The notes under the pieces are model-generated. The model saw only the letters and a program-made list of their open reading frames with translations. It was not told the origin of the DNA and ran no database searches. Source: Rhizonema sp. PD37 (GTDB taxonomy: Bacteria; Cyanobacteriota; Cyanobacteriia; Cyanobacteriales; Nostocaceae). Taken from it: DNA of 64,000 bases. Below are positions 48,137 through 56,295 of the stretch, piece after piece. Every line of letters starts with the position of its first letter. The first letter of the stretch is position 1. The stretch spans positions 16,386-80,385 of the forward strand of contig JAQYWO010000003.1 in the NCBI GenBank assembly GCA_029379215.1. Direction: 5' to 3'. The position numbers and the translations under genes were made by a program.

Positions 48137-48295
48137 TTAAGAGGCTCTTAGCATATTGCCAAGAAATAAATGCCCAGCCGTCAAACTAGATCTCTAGTCG
48201 TAGTCGCGAAGTCTGCCGGGGGAAGCTTCCCCCGGCGAGCTTCGCGCAATATTCCCCAATACGGCTGGGCATTTATTTTTATGGATCACTCTTAA
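48137..48295. repeat. palindromic element with a hairpin nested inside
   Basis: Arms TTAAGAG (48137-48143) and CTCTTAA (48289-48295) frame an inner AAATAAATGCCCAGCCGT (48164-48181) that pairs with ACGGCTGGGCATTTATTT (from 48261). Inside lies CGCGAAGTCTGCCGGGGGAA to CTTCGCG (48205-48246), a member of the GCGAAG/CTTCGC hairpin family with inner stem CCGGGGGAAG/CTTCCCCCGG. No coding capacity. Confidence 0.75.
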
Positions 48296-48495
48296 GCGGA
48301 GAAGTTCTACTGGGCTTTCGTTGCATCTAACAGACTACTAAGTAACCTTGCTAGGTATTGCTTAACTCATTTCAGTAACTACTCTCATTTTTATTAAGAA
48401 AGTTTACATAAATTTAAGTTTTACTATACTTTTATTGATAAATATACTAATCCTGATATTGTGAATAAATACCTAACAGAAACCGGATTATAAAA

Positions 48496-48600
48496 ATGAA
48501 AGATTCCAAAACTCCTAATACATTGGGTCAATCTATGATCATGGGAGCGCTTCTAATGATCACCAGCGCCGGCATTATCACTATCATGAATATCTTCTAA
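48496..48600 (+). CDS. putative 34-residue single-pass membrane protein
   Basis: ATG at 48496. The product begins with a polar stretch (MKDSKTPNTLGQ), has one hydrophobic segment with Met residues (MIMGALLMITSAGIITIM) and ends NIF. A terminator-like hairpin follows at 48633-48662, and an AT-rich TATACT-type -10-like block lies upstream (about 48425-48450). Such small proteins are common subunits of photosynthetic or respiratory complexes, but I cannot match this one. No ribosome-binding site is striking (only AAAAA). Treat as a candidate. Confidence 0.45.
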   Translation: MKDSKTPNTLGQSMIMGALLMITSAGIITIMNIF

Positions 48601-48632
48601 AAAAAACTGAAAATTTAGTAAAATAACTTTAC

Positions 48633-48662
48633 AAAACCCTTCTTATTCGTGAGAGGGGTTTT
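48633..48662 (+). terminator. hairpin after the 34-residue gene
   Basis: AAAACCC (48633-48639) pairs with GGGTTTT (48656-48662), extended by TTCT/AGAG with one wobble. It ends 62 bp after the stop. Confidence 0.6.
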
Positions 48663-49130
48663 AAGTATAACAACCAGGTAAAAAAGAACAATTTTTAGAT
48701 GTATAGACCACAGTTTTGAAGTGGGTAAGGTTTTTAGATCATATTGGATATACCCAAGATACTTAGAGCTAGCCTACGTAAAAATACGTACTTATAAATA
48801 CATTATTCAGAATATTTATTTACACTGAGAACATTTGATGAAATGAATATGCCAGTAATGACACTTTATAAATTCTGAATTCTAACCGGAGGCGGAGCGT
48901 CAATAGCTCTGCTCCTGTGTACTGAATTCTGACAAACTTGCCCTGACACGAATGACTATAGTCTATAAAATAGCGAAAACTGCTACAAATTTGTGCGCAA
49001 TTGCGCACAAATTCTTCCCCTCAATGAAGCTCAAACTTAAAATGCTCTTAGTCAAAGATTTCTTACACAAGTTAGGTTTTCAAGCTGTGATATGCAGACA
49101 CGACCACTGTACTTAATCATGCCGCATTTT
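48663..49130. other. spacer with a 26-bp perfect palindrome
   Basis: 468 bp without a recognisable gene. AATTTGTGCGCAATTGCGCA starts at 48988, the first part of a perfect 26-bp palindrome (48988-49013) with no loop. It could be a protein-binding site (a dyad operator) or a cruciform-forming repeat. A short minus-strand open frame at 48820-49008 overlaps it and is not supported. Confidence 0.5.
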
Positions 49131-50006
49131 TCACAAAACATTCCGCAATTCTGTGATTGTATTTGCCACAACAACGCTGCGTAAAATTTCCTTCAACCGC
49201 TCTAAATCAGCAATCAGCATAATTTGCGACATTAATTCCAAACCATTGCTGCCAAATTTCACCTCTAAACTCATTTCTATGTTGGATAAAATTTCCTCTC
49301 TCCTTCCGCGTTCCTCACCCATACGCAGTCCGCGTTCTACTCCACGCTGTTCAATTTCCTGATACCAAGGTGACTCACGTAAAACAGCCATATCCCACCT
49401 CATAATTTCTTGAACTAACGCGCTCTCTAGCACAAACGTAGCAAAAAATGCTAGCACCGTTTCCAGTTGATTTAACTGTTCATCACCACGCAAAATTCGT
49501 AGTGCTTCTCTAATTGTAGACTCGTTCTCCCCACCTTGAAGAATTGGCACAAAGGGCAGCAGCGAGGGTAATGGTTGCTCAAAGACAATATTGACATCTA
49601 CTTCCCACAAGTTAATCACACGGTAATCTTGAAGTGCTTCTAACCCGGCAATATTTGATGTAAATCTGGTAGGTATTTCTTCATCACCGATTTTTAATAT
49701 ATTAATTAGTACTGGATAAGTTGGTAGTCGATATTTCTCTTCCGCCAAAGCTGCATAGGCACGCATCCGTCGTGGCATTTGGGAAGAAAGACGCAATTGT
49801 AATTCATTGAGAACCAAAAATTCACCGTATTGTGGACTGGCAACACGAATTAAAACATCGCTTTCTCTGCTAATCCATTGAAATTCTGAATTGAGGATTT
49901 CGCTTGCCACAATATCGGGTATTTGTGTTACCCATTTTACCCAGTTATCAGGTGCAAGACTAATTAACTTTTTGGTGCTAACATCTGCGGGTTTTGCCAT
50001 CTGCAC
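49131..50006 (-). CDS. Rpn-family recombination-promoting nuclease-like protein
   Basis: A 291-residue protein of the Rpn/YhgA-like group (PD-(D/E)XK nuclease fold; relatives promote recombination and were once annotated as transposases). Seen: the core ESDVLIRVASPQYGEFLVLN with LNELQLRL (E-x-Q pair as in the nuclease core), the PTYPVLINIL strand, and the C-terminal DUF4351-like segment with GRREEILSNIEMSLEVKFG. Many cyanobacterial genomes carry dozens. ATG at 50006 or 50000. It lies alone, with a 26-bp palindrome downstream. Host role unknown. Confidence 0.75.
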   Translation of the reverse strand: MQMAKPADVSTKKLISLAPDNWVKWVTQIPDIVASEILNSEFQWISRESDVLIRVASPQYGEFLVLNELQLRLSSQMPRRMRAYAALAEEKYRLPTYPVLINILKIGDEEIPTRFTSNIAGLEALQDYRVINLWEVDVNIVFEQPLPSLLPFVPILQGGENESTIREALRILRGDEQLNQLETVLAFFATFVLESALVQEIMRWDMAVLRESPWYQEIEQRGVERGLRMGEERGRREEILSNIEMSLEVKFGSNGLELMSQIMLIADLERLKEILRSVVVANTITELRNVL

Positions 50007-50154
50007 TCGTAGTTTATTTTCGATATCGTAAGTGTAGCAACTGTCTTAAAAGTTAAGCGATCGCGATCTGGGAAAATTCTGGCTATGCGATCGCTTGAAA
50101 GAAGGACTCTTGCCAATTGTGCTGTAGATTAAATATTTATCGAGCATAATAAGA

Positions 50155-50430
50155 ATGAAATTAATTTTATACAGCAAACCTGGATGCCATTTGTGCGAGG
50201 GTTTGCTCGAAAAGCTAGAACAGATTGTGAAGACGCCTGATTTCGCGTCTCTACAGCTAGAAATTCGGGATATCACGACTCGTGAAGATTGGTTCCAAGC
50301 TTATCAGTATGAAGTCCCAGTACTTTCATTCAGTCAAGGTGTAGATGAGAATCGCGAGCAATCTTTACCCCGTCCTTCTCCTCGTGCTAGTGTGCAACAG
50401 TTAAAAAAAATGCTTCATTCGTATTTATAG
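50155..50430 (+). CDS. glutaredoxin-like protein (DUF836 type)
   Basis: A 91-residue thioredoxin-fold protein: MKLILYSKPGCHLCEGL has the CxxC active site (CHLC, residues 11-14), followed by LEIRDITTREDWFQAYQYEV and the cis-Pro loop VPVLSF (residues ~54-59). The CHLC motif and length fit the glutaredoxin-like DUF836 group, often next to cell-wall or repair genes. It lies 66 bp upstream of murE on the same strand, so the two are probably co-transcribed. Partner unknown. Confidence 0.85.
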   Translation: MKLILYSKPGCHLCEGLLEKLEQIVKTPDFASLQLEIRDITTREDWFQAYQYEVPVLSFSQGVDENREQSLPRPSPRASVQQLKKMLHSYL

Positions 50431-50496
50431 GTGTGCGAAGAAACAAAAAAATAGTGCAGAATAAGCGCAGGAATAGCGTGTGAAGAGGTTGAGCAG

Positions 50497-51996
50497 ATGA
50501 AACTGAGGGAATTAGTTGCGGCTGTGGACGTTATCGGGCAGTTACCCGAACATCCAGCAATGGATGCAGAAGTAAAGGAATTGAAGACGAATTCTCATGC
50601 TTGTACTGCGGGAGATTTATTTATCGGGATGCCAGGAACGCGGGTTGATGGTGGAGAGTTTTGGCAAAGTGCTTTAGCCTCTGGTGCCATAGCCGCAATC
50701 ATTTCTCAGCCAGCAGCACAAAAGAATTCGCCCACACCAGATGCTTGTGTCATTACTGCTAGTGATATGACGAAAGCCTGTGCCCAAATCGCTAATGCTT
50801 TCTACGGATATCCGGGACAAAAACTCCAGCTCGTTGGTGTGACTGGTACAAATGGCAAAACCACAATCACCCACATCATTGAATATTTTTTGAATAAAGC
50901 CAATCAACCTACAGCTTTAATGGGTACGCTTTACACTCGTTGGCATGGCTTTGTCCAAACTGCTGCTTACACAACACCCTTTGCAGTAGAATTGCAACAT
51001 CGGCTTGCTGATGCTCTGAATGCTGGGAATAAGTATGGGGTGATGGAGGTAAGTTCCCACGCTTTAGCACAGGGGAGGGTGATGGGTTGTCAATTTAATG
51101 TTGGAGTCTTTAGCAATCTGACTCAAGATCACTTAGACTTTCACCGCGACATGGAAGATTACTTTGCAGCTAAAGCCCTGCTTTTCAGTCCTGATTATCT
51201 CACCGGACAAGCAATCATCAATGCTGATGATCCCTTCGGCAAGCGATTGATTGCCGCCTTACATCCTGATCAGGTTTGGACTTATAGTGTTAATGATTCT
51301 ACAGCTAATTTGTGGATGAGTGACCTGAATTACGAGAAGAATGGTGTAAGTGGGATGATGCATACGCCGAAGGGTGACGTGCCTTTTCGATCGCCTCTCG
51401 TCGGACAATACAATCTGGCAAATCTCTTGGCAGCAACCGGAGCCGTTTTACACTTAGGCTTGGATTTGCAGTTTGTAGCATCTGTGATTCCGGATTTTCC
51501 AGGTGTTCCAGGGCGTATGGAAAGGGTACAGATTAGTTCGGAACAAGATATCAGTGTGATTGTAGATTATGCCCACACGCCCGATAGTTTGGAAAATTTG
51601 CTGAAGGCGTCACGTCCATTTATTCAGGGGAAAATGATTTGTGTTTTTGGATGTGGAGGAGATCGCGATCGCACCAAGCGTCCGAAAATGGGGAAAATTG
51701 CTGCTGAATTAGCTGATGTCGCAGTACTGACATCTGACAACCCTCGGACTGAAGATCCAGAACGGATATTGCAAGATGTTTTAGCAGGAATTTCAAAAAC
51801 GGTTTCGCCAATGGTAATATGCGATCGCGCTACTGCCATTCGTACTGCCATCTTACAAGCGCAACCTGGTGATGGTGTCTTGCTTGCTGGTAAAGGTCAC
51901 GAAGACTACCAAATTCTCGGAACTGAAAAAATACACTTTGATGATCGAGAACACGCACGAGACGCTTTACTAGAAAAATTGAACGTATCGGGATGA
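50497..51996 (+). CDS. murE: UDP-N-acetylmuramoyl-tripeptide synthetase (MurE)
   Basis: Adds meso-diaminopimelate to UDP-MurNAc-L-Ala-D-Glu in peptidoglycan synthesis. The 499-residue protein has the Mur-ligase P-loop GVTGTNGKTT (114-123), the substrate-sensing HRDMEDYFAAK region, and DNPRTEDP near residue 414, whose DNPR marks meso-DAP specificity. The length is normal. ATG at 50497 with upstream GAGG (50485-50488). The glutaredoxin-like gene precedes it; HK1 follows 54 bp after the stop on the same strand. Confidence 0.96.
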   Translation: MKLRELVAAVDVIGQLPEHPAMDAEVKELKTNSHACTAGDLFIGMPGTRVDGGEFWQSALASGAIAAIISQPAAQKNSPTPDACVITASDMTKACAQIANAFYGYPGQKLQLVGVTGTNGKTTITHIIEYFLNKANQPTALMGTLYTRWHGFVQTAAYTTPFAVELQHRLADALNAGNKYGVMEVSSHALAQGRVMGCQFNVGVFSNLTQDHLDFHRDMEDYFAAKALLFSPDYLTGQAIINADDPFGKRLIAALHPDQVWTYSVNDSTANLWMSDLNYEKNGVSGMMHTPKGDVPFRSPLVGQYNLANLLAATGAVLHLGLDLQFVASVIPDFPGVPGRMERVQISSEQDISVIVDYAHTPDSLENLLKASRPFIQGKMICVFGCGGDRDRTKRPKMGKIAAELADVAVLTSDNPRTEDPERILQDVLAGISKTVSPMVICDRATAIRTAILQAQPGDGVLLAGKGHEDYQILGTEKIHFDDREHARDALLEKLNVSG

Positions 51997-52050
51997 GGCA
52001 ATCGGCTTATAGCTCACTACCAACCGCGAACCGAAGAGTGCTATTAACTC

Positions 52051-53472
52051 ATGAATGTTGCTCTAGCTCAGAATCTATCAATATATCAGCTGGCTTTGGG
52101 TATGCAACCGCCTCCCCAAACATTACCTCTTAGTCCCGCTACTTTGCTGTCACTAATTAGGGCACAAATTGATTTACTAATTGAGCAACAAATTCTTGCT
52201 ACTTTATGGGTAAAGCTACCACCAGGAAAAATTTGGGACTCGGAAATTCAACGCTACAATCAGCAAATTGGTGTGTCTAGTACGGTATACAATTGCCAAA
52301 TTGAAGAAAGCTTGGGGGCAGTAGAAGACACTGAGGGTGGGGAGATTTCTGCTTCTTACGCTTCCCAAAATTTATTCGGGCCAACTCAATTAGATCCTCA
52401 AATATGGCGAGAATATTTTATCATTGTCTTGTCGCCGCAGTTTTGTAGTTTAACTTTGGCTTACAGACCGCTTAAAAGAAGTAAAATTGATTTATGGGGA
52501 AGCTTAGATGGAAATAAAACTCCAAAGTTACAAGCTATAACGACTTTTGAGGGTAAGATTATTCAACGAGTCTTGAATAAGATTGAACATTCAATAAATT
52601 CAAAATTATCTCCATTCATACCAAATAGTTTTATTTGCCCCCCAACACCAGAGCCAACACTTTTGACTCAACTGTTGGCAAAACAATTGCAACGGCAGGA
52701 GGAAATAAATTATCAAATATTCACTAACCGTATAGCTAAGAGCCAGCAGCAAAAACAGAAACTGCACCATAAAGAGCAACTGAACGATGAATACTTAAGC
52801 AATGTGTGTCAGGAACTACGGATACCTCTTACACATATGAAAACAGCTTTAAGTTTGTTAAATTCTCCGAGTCTGAAAGTACCTCAGAAACAACGTTATT
52901 TACAGATGCTGAGTCACCAGTGCGATCGCCAGAATTCACTGATTACAGGTGTATTGGAACTCATGCAGAGCGAGCGCAATTTGGAACGGATGAATTCAGA
53001 ATCAGTGCGTCTTGCTGACATCGTACCTGGTGTCGTCAGTACTTACCAGCCTCTAGCGCAAGAAAAAGGCGTAATGGTAGCTTATACAGTACCCACTGAA
53101 CTTCCAGATGTCTGGTGTGTGAGCGGCGGGCTAAAGCAGATTCTCATTAATTTACTTTCCAACAGCATCAAATTCACAAGAGCCGGGGGAGAAGTTTGGG
53201 TGCGGGGACGCGTACACGGTGATTATGTGCAACTGGAATTTTGCGACACTGGAATTGGGATTGCCGAAAACGAAATTCCTAAAATCTTTAACCGTTTTTA
53301 CCGTGTGCGGCCTTCAGCACCAAATGATCCTGGTGGTGCTGGATTGGGTTTAACAATTGTGCAGCAGTTACTGTGGCGCAGTGGCGGCTCTATTTTTGTG
53401 AAAAGTAAACTGTTTGAGGGTTCAACCTTTACAATACAGTTGCCTATAGTTCATCTGAAAAATGGGCAGTGA
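52051..53472 (+). CDS. sensor histidine kinase with Gln at the phosphorylation site
   Basis: A 473-residue protein: a non-membrane N-terminal sensor region (about 1-200), a coiled-coil linker, a dimerisation domain and an ATPase domain. The ATPase domain is intact: N box ILINLLSNSIKF, G1 box CDTGIGI, F box FNRFYR, G2 box GGAGLGL. The H box is EYLSNVCQELRIPLTHMKTA: the usual His of HELRTP is Gln254. It may therefore not autophosphorylate; it could act on another protein or regulate by binding. The next gene, convergent with it, is a second kinase with a normal H box but degenerate G boxes (see findings). ATG start at 52051. A hairpin at 53505-53525 follows. Confidence 0.88.
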   Translation: MNVALAQNLSIYQLALGMQPPPQTLPLSPATLLSLIRAQIDLLIEQQILATLWVKLPPGKIWDSEIQRYNQQIGVSSTVYNCQIEESLGAVEDTEGGEISASYASQNLFGPTQLDPQIWREYFIIVLSPQFCSLTLAYRPLKRSKIDLWGSLDGNKTPKLQAITTFEGKIIQRVLNKIEHSINSKLSPFIPNSFICPPTPEPTLLTQLLAKQLQRQEEINYQIFTNRIAKSQQQKQKLHHKEQLNDEYLSNVCQELRIPLTHMKTALSLLNSPSLKVPQKQRYLQMLSHQCDRQNSLITGVLELMQSERNLERMNSESVRLADIVPGVVSTYQPLAQEKGVMVAYTVPTELPDVWCVSGGLKQILINLLSNSIKFTRAGGEVWVRGRVHGDYVQLEFCDTGIGIAENEIPKIFNRFYRVRPSAPNDPGGAGLGLTIVQQLLWRSGGSIFVKSKLFEGSTFTIQLPIVHLKNGQ

Positions 53473-53504
53473 GGGCGGGTTTAATTTACTATTGAGGCAA
53501 AAAT

Positions 53505-53525
53505 CCCACGGCTTATAGTCGTGGG
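53505..53525. terminator. hairpin between the two kinases
   Basis: CCCACGGCTTATAGTCGTGG (53505-53524) plus one G forms a 21-base palindrome with one wobble pair (CCCACG/CGTGGG arms). It resembles the end hairpins of IS200/IS605 elements and may work as a terminator for the first kinase gene. Confidence 0.55.
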
Positions 53526-53658
53526 AGTGTTCAAATAACATGAAGAAGTATAAGCATTTAACTACAGCGTCTTGACTCCATTAACAAGCATAAGTTTTTA
53601 TTTTGCTGCAAATATCAAGGGTTTTATAAATCTCTTTTATAGCTATGGTGCTAATGAC

Positions 53659-55170
53659 TTACTTATGCATTTTCTCTTTTACCTTTTCTGCATCGGTGGC
53701 TGATGTTTTATGAGGAGTTCTTTGCCATTCTCTTTCTTTAGTCCCAAAAGAAGACTCTGAGTCCTTCGATCCTTCTAAAGGCAGAAAAATAGTTAGCACC
53801 TCACCGTGACGAGGGCGATCGCGTACAATGAGTTTGCCTCCAATTGCTTGAAACAAATGCTTGGTTGCAGCTATATTCAAACTAATCGTACCCGTGTCTG
53901 GTTGAAATGTCAGCAATTGACCAATGGCTTTACGAATGGGCGGTTGACATGGAGAGGAGCTAGCAATACTATCGTCAGTTAATAATTGTAACTTAAGTTG
54001 GTCGCCGGCTGGAATGACCTGTACTTGAATATGGCTACCTGCAGGTAGACTACGGGTAAAATTCTCCATTAACCCAGTCAGCACTCGATCTAACATAGCG
54101 GGATGACTAACCACTGTTGGCAATTGCTGGGGTAAAACGACATCCAAAGTTAAGTTACGTCGATTTGCTGCTTGTTGCCACCGGGGAATGCTTTGTTGCA
54201 AAACGTCATCCAAAGACATTGCCATCAGTTGAGTGTTTGTGGACTTTGCGGGGGCAGACGTTTCTAATTCTGCAGCCCTAAACAGTAACTCCATACGATC
54301 AATTTGCTCGGTACACTCATGATCGATTAGTTCCAAGCGCTTGATAACGTTGACAGGCAAATTACGCTGCTTGAGGAGTAGGCGAGTCGTCGTGCGAATT
54401 GTTGTCAGAGGAGTACGTACTTCGTGTGCAAAGGCTTGAAGTAATTCCACATCAGGACGAAGATGAGAGGAGGAGGATAGAGGAGTTGGTTGACTTGATA
54501 TGGATTTTCCTTTATCTTCGTGAGAACGCACTTCGTCGGGTGGTAATTCTTGAAGCAAAAATCGACTAAAATTCATGACAGTGAGGTAATCGGGAGTTAC
54601 AAAAGAATACTCTTGTACGACTTCCTCCAAATCAGCAAATAGCTCTGGATTGCTTAACATTATCCGCGCACCAAGACTTCGCCAAGCCTGCTGAACAATA
54701 TGAGGTTCAAACGAAAAAGAAAACTCCTTCTTACCAGTCTCATCCTCTGCAAGCACTAATACTAAGCTAAATTTTTCTGTAAAAACTAGGCAAAACTGCT
54801 CTAATGCTAATGGATCTGCAATTGACAAAGGCAGTACCAATTCATGAGGAGTCATCTCATCTGTCACTGTGGGAGCTTCAGACATCTGAAACGGCATCAG
54901 TGCTAACGGGTTGAATGGCTTTGCGGTAAAAGTTACCGTCTGTAAACTTTGATTTAATCTAGAATCGCTGAAGACAGGTGCTGGCGCAGCTAAAACTAGT
55001 CCTTTTTGTCTGGCTTCCGGTGAAGCCGTTGTTAACGATAACAACAGTTGTTCTGTCGCTGCTACACTGACTCGCCACTGCTGTTCTGCGTGGGCAGGTG
55101 AATTTTTTGCTATAGTCGATTGACTATCAGCTACAATTTCGCTCAGACTTGGTAATATCCATTTGTACAC
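53659..55170 (-). CDS. sensor histidine kinase with degenerate ATP-binding boxes
   Basis: 503 residues: N-terminal sensor region (about 1-205) without membrane segments, a Ser-rich linker, a dimerisation domain with a normal H box (LLQAFAHEVRTPLTTIRT, His249), then an ATPase-like domain. The N box is weak (LTGLMENFTRSLPAG). The G1 position reads LLTDDSIASS, without the Gly pair, and the G2 position reads DTGTISLNIAATK instead of GxGLGL. ATP binding is therefore doubtful. The last ~35 residues are polar. It faces the first kinase gene (convergent) across a hairpin. A role as a His-bearing partner for an intact ATPase is suggested, not shown. Confidence 0.85.
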   Translation of the reverse strand: MYKWILPSLSEIVADSQSTIAKNSPAHAEQQWRVSVAATEQLLLSLTTASPEARQKGLVLAAPAPVFSDSRLNQSLQTVTFTAKPFNPLALMPFQMSEAPTVTDEMTPHELVLPLSIADPLALEQFCLVFTEKFSLVLVLAEDETGKKEFSFSFEPHIVQQAWRSLGARIMLSNPELFADLEEVVQEYSFVTPDYLTVMNFSRFLLQELPPDEVRSHEDKGKSISSQPTPLSSSSHLRPDVELLQAFAHEVRTPLTTIRTTTRLLLKQRNLPVNVIKRLELIDHECTEQIDRMELLFRAAELETSAPAKSTNTQLMAMSLDDVLQQSIPRWQQAANRRNLTLDVVLPQQLPTVVSHPAMLDRVLTGLMENFTRSLPAGSHIQVQVIPAGDQLKLQLLTDDSIASSSPCQPPIRKAIGQLLTFQPDTGTISLNIAATKHLFQAIGGKLIVRDRPRHGEVLTIFLPLEGSKDSESSFGTKEREWQRTPHKTSATDAEKVKEKMHK

Positions 55171-55717
55171 AGATTTTCACCCCTTAGTTTCAAAGAGGGA
55201 CGACACTTACAGCATTTTTTTTGCCATATATATGAGGTTATAAGCATTTGTGTACAGTTGGAAGTCGTAGAACCGAACACTCTCTTGGCGCAATTTCCCC
55301 TGAACACTATCAACAAGGGGTTACTGTACGCTTGTAAGGCTGCATTTTCATAGCTCTTCTTTTGCTGTTGTATAAAATAATATATCTGTTGACAGAGAGA
55401 TAGCTCTAACTATCGGATGATGAAAATTATCTCAATCTGATAAATAATAGCGGAAACTCAATAAGGGACGGCGAGCAGTAATTCTGACTAAAAGTGTAAA
55501 ACGAGTGCATTTCAACCGTTAATAGTTGACTGTGAACCGTTTAATGTTATTAACAGTATTTATCTATATTCTATGAATAAAATAGGACTGCTATAACAGA
55601 GTTTGTAAAACACTTTTATTGTCTAGTGTAACTTGCTGTCAAGAGTTAAAAAACAATTTGCTTATCAACCTCGCACACTAATCAATTAATCGCCAAAAAT
55701 ATTTAAGTGAGGAGAAA
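55171..55717. other. 547-bp divergent spacer
   Basis: AT-rich region between the divergent second kinase gene and the BON lipoprotein gene. It should hold both promoters; TATAATA- and TATATCTG-like blocks occur near 55370-55390, but no site is certain. No gene recognised. Confidence 0.4.
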
Positions 55718-56185
55718 ATGAAAAAGTTTATTCCATTCCTAATTGGTAGCGTACTGATGATTGGTGCTGTTGGTTGCCAGAACACCTCTAAAACCAGTGC
55801 AGATGCTCCTAGCAATACGAATGAAGCAGGCAATGCACCTACTCAAGAAACATCTCAGAAAACCCAAGACGATGCGACTAACCCAGTTCGGAAAAAACAG
55901 CTAGAATCTGATATTAAAGCACGCGAGCAGCGTAATAATGCTAATGGTGGTGATACAAACAGAGCTAGTGGTGATTTGAAAAGCGAAGTTCGCGATAAGT
56001 TAGAGGCAAATTTACCAGCTAGCAAGTTGGCAGTAGATGCCAAAGATGGGGCTGTGACTGTAGCCGGAACTGTTCCTACACAAGAGCAACTGAACAAAAT
56101 TCCCACCCTCGCACAGCAGATCAAAGGTGTTAAGAGCGTGAAGGTGAATGTCAAAGTTTCTCCAGCTACAGCAACACCTAAATAA
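55718..56185 (+). CDS. BON-domain lipoprotein
   Basis: A 155-residue exported protein. The lipobox IGAVGC (about residues 15-20) follows a typical signal sequence (MKKFIPFLIGSVLM), so it is lipid-anchored. A polar, Asn/Thr/Gln-rich linker of ~65 residues is followed by a C-terminal BON domain (about 86-147): DLKSEVRDKLEANLPASKL, VDAKDGAVTVAGTVPTQ and IKGVKSVKVNVKV. BON domains bind phospholipids; OsmY and periplasmic stress proteins use them. AGGAG lies 7 bp before the ATG. Convergent with the phosphodiesterase-like gene, with a long inverted repeat between. Confidence 0.92.
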   Translation: MKKFIPFLIGSVLMIGAVGCQNTSKTSADAPSNTNEAGNAPTQETSQKTQDDATNPVRKKQLESDIKAREQRNNANGGDTNRASGDLKSEVRDKLEANLPASKLAVDAKDGAVTVAGTVPTQEQLNKIPTLAQQIKGVKSVKVNVKVSPATATPK

Positions 56186-56191
56186 GTACTG

Positions 56192-56280
56192 AGTTTTGAA
56201 GTGCTGAGTTACAAGAAAGTGAAGAAAATTTAACTTATATCCTTTCTCTCTTCATTCTCAATACTCAGCACTTCAAAACT
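56192..56280. repeat. 18-bp perfect inverted repeat between convergent genes
   Basis: AGTTTTGAAGTGCTGAGT (56192-56209) and ACTCAGCACTTCAAAACT (56263-56280) are exact complements. It separates the BON gene and the opposing lipoprotein gene and could serve as a bidirectional terminator. CTGAGT/ACTCAG arms also occur at 934-991. Confidence 0.65.
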
Positions 56281-56295
56281 GTATTTCCCGTCTCT

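Noticed and set aside
53505..53525. IS200/IS605 element end
   Set aside because: The hairpin looks similar, but no transposase or partner end is near; a terminator is simpler.
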